Shown: positions 61,349 to 64,000 of the stretch, in pieces
How the letters are laid out: the number at the start of each line of letters is the position of its first letter
Position numbering within the stretch: the first letter of the stretch is position 1
From: UBA1413 sp964461455
Lineage (GTDB): Bacteria > Bacteroidota > Bacteroidia > Bacteroidales > Prolixibacteraceae
Assembly (NCBI GenBank): GCA_964461455.1
Contig: CAYWUJ010000007.1
Location: forward strand, 21,459-85,458
Length of the DNA stretch: 64,000 nucleotides
Direction: 5' to 3'
The notes under the pieces: generated by a model
Databases searched by the model: none
Told to the model about the DNA's origin: nothing
What the model saw: only the letters and a program-made list of their open reading frames with translations
Program-made: the position numbers and the translations under genes

Positions 61349-63456
61349 CAGATCTTGATTCCCAGGTGATAGAATGTGAAGGCGTAGATGTCGGTTAACT
61401 CCTCAATGACTTTGGCCGTGGGTTTTCCGGCGCCGTGTCCTGCCTTGGTCTCAATGCGGATAAGCACCGGCAACTTGCCCCTGTTGTACTCCTGAAGCCT
61501 GGAAATGTACTTGAAGGAGTGCGCAGGCACCACCCTGTCATCGTGGTCGGCAGTGGTCACCAGGGTGGCCGGGTATTTAATACCATGACGGATAGAGTGA
61601 TATGGGGAGTATTTGATCAGGTAGCGGAACATCTCTTCGCTCTCTTCGCTGGTGCCATAATCGGTAGCCCAGGCCCACCCGATGGTGAACTTGTGATAGC
61701 GCAGCATGTCCATAACCCCGACCGCCGGAAGGGCAACCCTGAAGAGCTCAGGCCGCTGGTTGGCCACGGCACCCACCAGTAATCCACCGTTGGAGCCTCC
61801 CTGGATGGCCATCTTCCCGGAATTGGTATACTTTTCATTGACCAGGTATTCTCCTGCCGAAATGAAATCGTCAAAGACATTCTGCTTCTGCAGTTTGGTG
61901 CCTGCTTTGTGCCACTCTTCACCATACTCGCCACCGCCACGGAGGTTGGCCACGGCCAGAATGCCCCCGTTTTCCGCGAAAAAGAGCCGCTGCACCGAAA
62001 ACCCCGGCATCTGGCTGATGTTGAATCCTCCATAACCATAGAGTAAAACAGGATTGCTGCCATTTCTGACCATTCCCTTTTTGTAGAAAAGGAACATCGG
62101 CACTTTGGTGCCATCCTTGCTGGTGTAAAACACCTGGTCTACCTGGAAGTCATCGGGGTTGAACTTCACTTCAGGGCGGTAATGAAGCGACGATTCTTTG
62201 GTGGTGAAATCGTAGCGGTACACCTCACCGGGGGTATTGTAGGAGGTGAAGGTGTAGAAAGCCTCGGGGTCGTCCTTGTCGCCCCTGGGACCACCCGAGG
62301 TGCCGATGCCGGGAAGCACAAACTCATAGTCTGATGACCCGTCATAATGGCATATCTCGATGTGGCTGAAGGCATCCTTGAGGTAATTAAGGACCAGTTT
62401 TCCCCCGGCAAGGGAAGCTGAAGTGAGCACATATTCTTTTTCTGGTACCAGTTCCGTCCAGAATTCCTCTCCGGGATTTTTGGCGTCGATTTTCAGAAGC
62501 CTGTATTTGGGAGCCTTGTAGTTGGTAATCACCAGAATCTCGTCTCCCAGATTGTCGACAGGGGTGAAATCGGAGCCGAACGTTTCCATCAGGGGAATAA
62601 ACGGGGCGTCTTTCTGGCTCATTTCCTTGAATGCCAGTGAATTTCCGCTGGTTGATTCGGTCTGCACCAGAAACATGAAGCGTTCATCGTCGCTGATGCC
62701 CACGCTGATGTTGCGCTGGGGATGTTCGGGATCACTGTAAACCAGGGGGTCATCGGCAGGGTTGGTTCCCAGTTTGTGATATTTCACCAGATGGTTTTCG
62801 TTGGCCCGTGAGAGTTCGCTGCCGGCTTTGGGTTCGATGTAGCAACTGTAGAAAAAGCCTCCGTCATACCAGGAAGTTCCCGAAAATTTGACCCATTTGA
62901 TGTGGTCACCCAGGGTCTCTCCGGTGATGATATCCTTAACGAAGATTTCCTGCCAGTCGGAACCCGAACGGGAAATCCTGTATATGAGGTACTTGCCATC
63001 GCGGGTGATTTCTGTTCCTGCCAGGGCTACCGTGCCGTCGTCGGAAAGGGTATTGGGGTCAAGGAGCACCCGGGGGTCCCCGCGGAGGGAGTCGGCCATG
63101 TAAAGGACGCTCTGGTTCTGGAGACCGTCATTCTTGCTGAAGAAATACTTCCCGGCGCGTTTATAGGGAGCCGAGATCCGGGGATAGTCCATCAGTTCGG
63201 TCAGCCGGGTGCGGATGGCCTCCCTGCCCGGCAAACCATTCAGATAGGCAAAGGTCACCTCATTCTGTTTCTCCACCCATTGGGCGGTCTCCTCTGAGTT
63301 GTCATCCTCGAGCCAGCGATAGGGATCTTCCACAGGGGTATTCCACAGAGTGTCCACCACCTCATCGCGGCGGGTTTCGGGATAGGTGATCCGGGGTTTG
63401 GGGGCGCAGGAACCCGCCACCACAGAAATCAGCAAAATTACGACCACGTTCTTCAT
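61348..63456 (-). CDS. Prolyl oligopeptidase (S9A) lipoprotein
   Basis: A 702-residue serine peptidase cleaving after proline in short peptides. The lipobox VAGSC (Cys near residue 17) anchors it to the membrane. The seven-bladed propeller is followed by the hydrolase domain with Ser555 in QGGSNGGLL, Asp640 in DHDDRVVP and His674 in AGHGAGKP. These positions agree with the classic porcine enzyme. Two short palindromic repeats (63498-63562 and 63596-63665) lie upstream of its start. Confidence 0.94.
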   Translation of the reverse strand: MKNVVVILLISVVAGSCAPKPRITYPETRRDEVVDTLWNTPVEDPYRWLEDDNSEETAQWVEKQNEVTFAYLNGLPGREAIRTRLTELMDYPRISAPYKRAGKYFFSKNDGLQNQSVLYMADSLRGDPRVLLDPNTLSDDGTVALAGTEITRDGKYLIYRISRSGSDWQEIFVKDIITGETLGDHIKWVKFSGTSWYDGGFFYSCYIEPKAGSELSRANENHLVKYHKLGTNPADDPLVYSDPEHPQRNISVGISDDERFMFLVQTESTSGNSLAFKEMSQKDAPFIPLMETFGSDFTPVDNLGDEILVITNYKAPKYRLLKIDAKNPGEEFWTELVPEKEYVLTSASLAGGKLVLNYLKDAFSHIEICHYDGSSDYEFVLPGIGTSGGPRGDKDDPEAFYTFTSYNTPGEVYRYDFTTKESSLHYRPEVKFNPDDFQVDQVFYTSKDGTKVPMFLFYKKGMVRNGSNPVLLYGYGGFNISQMPGFSVQRLFFAENGGILAVANLRGGGEYGEEWHKAGTKLQKQNVFDDFISAGEYLVNEKYTNSGKMAIQGGSNGGLLVGAVANQRPELFRVALPAVGVMDMLRYHKFTIGWAWATDYGTSEESEEMFRYLIKYSPYHSIRHGIKYPATLVTTADHDDRVVPAHSFKYISRLQEYNRGKLPVLIRIETKAGHGAGKPTAKVIEELTDIYAFTFYHLGIKI

Positions 63457-63497
63457 CTGTTAAAAATATTTAGTTACTATGGTAAAATCCGTGAAAC

Positions 63498-63562
63498 AGA
63501 TGTAATACCCATGTGGTTCATCATCACGGCTGGAGGATAATTGATGCATGGGTATTTCATGT
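63498..63562 (+). repeat. Short palindromic intergenic repeat, copy C
   Basis: A 65-base form: AGATGTAATACCCATG (63498-63513) and CATGGGTATTTCATGT (63547-63562) are an imperfect inverted pair around CATCATCACGG. Relative to copies A and B, the inner 50 bases are missing. Confidence 0.75.
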
Positions 63563-63595
63563 ACTTATGTTATTGCGTTAAATGATTCATTCCGC

Positions 63596-63665
63596 GAAAC
63601 AGATATAAAAGCCATGTGGTTCATCATCACGGTCGGTGATTGAATGATCATGTCTGTTTCGTCTG
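63596..63665 (+). repeat. Short palindromic intergenic repeat, copy D
   Basis: A tandem neighbour of copy C sharing CCATGTGGTTCATCATCACGG. Its ends differ from copy C, yet they still pair: CGAAACAGA on the left with TCTGTTTCG on the right. So base changes on both sides appear compensatory. Confidence 0.75.
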
Positions 63666-63698
63666 TTTTGCCGGGGGTGCAATTTACACCTTTTTCCC

Positions 63699-63929
63699 CT
63701 AAGTTTCCCTGAGGATTATCACAAGTTTCCCCATTACGGCCACTTTTGGCAGGGGCAGCGGGCCCCGGGATCTCCGGTCATTGCGGTGAACGCCGGGAAG
63801 AGTAACCTGGCCGGAGCAACACACGGTGCGGCGGGGATCCATATTCCCGATGACGGTAAAGGCCTCAAAGGCGGTCTCAAAGGGAGAATGGATGATTTTT
63901 ATCGTACGAAATGAGGGATTCATCGCCAC
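63699..63929 (-). CDS. Doubtful small open reading frame
   Basis: A 76-codon frame starting ATGGCGATG. I recognise no family, signal peptide or domain, and the composition (several Arg/Pro/Gly in low-order positions) looks like chance coding in GC-rich DNA. No convincing ribosome-binding or promoter box precedes it. Listed only because it fills the right intergenic space. Confidence 0.15.
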   Translation of the reverse strand: MAMNPSFRTIKIIHSPFETAFEAFTVIGNMDPRRTVCCSGQVTLPGVHRNDRRSRGPLPLPKVAVMGKLVIILRET

Positions 63930-63945
63930 GGTTTATCCATTTCTG

Positions 63946-63953
63946 TAAATTTG
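63946..63953 (+). promoter_or_regulatory. Candidate -7 box for the gene at the right edge
   Basis: TAAATTTG is an exact TAnnTTTG match, 14 bases before the ATG at 63968. Confidence 0.5.
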
Positions 63954-63967
63954 TCTTCTTTTGGGAG

Positions 63968-64000
63968 ATGAAAAAAACGGCAGAACTGGCTGAAGGGAAG
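63968..64000 (+). CDS. Start of a gene truncated by the window edge
   Basis: Eleven codons (MKKTAELAEGK) open at an ATG preceded by GGGAG and by a consensus -7 box. Too short to name. The start is plausible because of the promoter and the Shine-Dalgarno-like GGGAG. Confidence 0.4.
   Translation, partial: MKKTAELAEGK

Larger units (their letters stand above)
63457..63967. other. 511-base intergenic region with two short repeats
   Basis: It holds repeat copies C and D, a weakly supported small open frame on the minus strand (63699-63929), and a promoter box for the gene running off the right edge. Nothing else is seen. Confidence 0.5.

Noticed and set aside
1..64000. tRNA, rRNA, CRISPR arrays, insertion sequences or prophage genes.
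   Set aside because: Intergenic spaces are short; no cloverleaf, no regularly spaced direct repeats, no transposase, integrase or phage structural gene was recognised.

Overview
The window is a gene-dense stretch of chromosome from a member of the Bacteroidota, most likely an anaerobic Bacteroidales/Marinilabiliales-type organism. The evidence is a SusC/SusD outer-membrane pair, a type IX secretion C-terminal sorting domain, eukaryotic-type (GT3) glycogen synthase, DUF4301, DUF6089, DUF3109 and OmpH-BamA-UppS clustering, 2-oxoacid:ferredoxin oxidoreductase, and promoters with the Bacteroidota -7 motif TAnnTTTG upstream of many genes. There are about 50 protein genes. I see no rRNA, tRNA, CRISPR array, transposase or prophage.

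Layout. 1-4214: end of a probable carotenoid glycoside-ester cluster (membrane protein fragment, acyltransferase, family 2 glycosyltransferase, secreted TPR-like protein, CrtI-type desaturase). 4303-9205: radical SAM protein, DUF4301 protein, TPR protein, aroE. 9189-15246 (minus): a receiver/ATP-grasp PEP-synthase-like regulator-like protein and the korAB ferredoxin oxidoreductase. 15361-19034: gamma carbonic anhydrase, then sugar-1-kinase plus sugar nucleotidyltransferase and a lipid kinase. 19031-29386 (minus): murI, glycogen synthase, then an envelope biogenesis block (CBS protein, nadK, DUF6089 protein, uppS, bamA, two OmpH/Skp chaperones). 29455-31150: pdxJ and an alpha/beta hydrolase. 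31189-45626: a polysaccharide utilisation locus with CotH lipoprotein, SusC, SusD, a six-hairpin glycosidase-like lipoprotein, GH53 endo-galactanase, an intruding methionine-synthase-activation-like gene, and a T9SS-exported GH44 enzyme. 45765-55777: housekeeping genes (gpmI, DUF3109, VOC, acyl-CoA synthetase, purM, prfA, DUF4126, pyrF, a UroD-family protein). 55908-63456: Gfo/Idh-type lipoprotein, M20 dipeptidase, TPR lipoprotein, deoxynucleoside kinase, prolyl oligopeptidase.

How parts work together. The PUL would bind and import galactan- and beta-glucan-type plant polysaccharides: GH44 and GH53 cut outside, SusCD import. The NahK-like kinase and nucleotidyltransferase could turn free sugars into NDP-sugars. 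The envelope block supplies undecaprenyl carrier and outer-membrane protein assembly.

The least explained signals are a family of intergenic palindromic repeats (two long copies at about 23.1 and 30.2 kb, two short tandem copies at about 63.5 kb), a Gly/Tyr nonapeptide repeat inside BamA, the receiver plus ATP-grasp protein lacking the catalytic domains of PEP synthase, and the corrinoid-type activation gene inside the PUL. All assignments are from reading the sequence; no database search was run.
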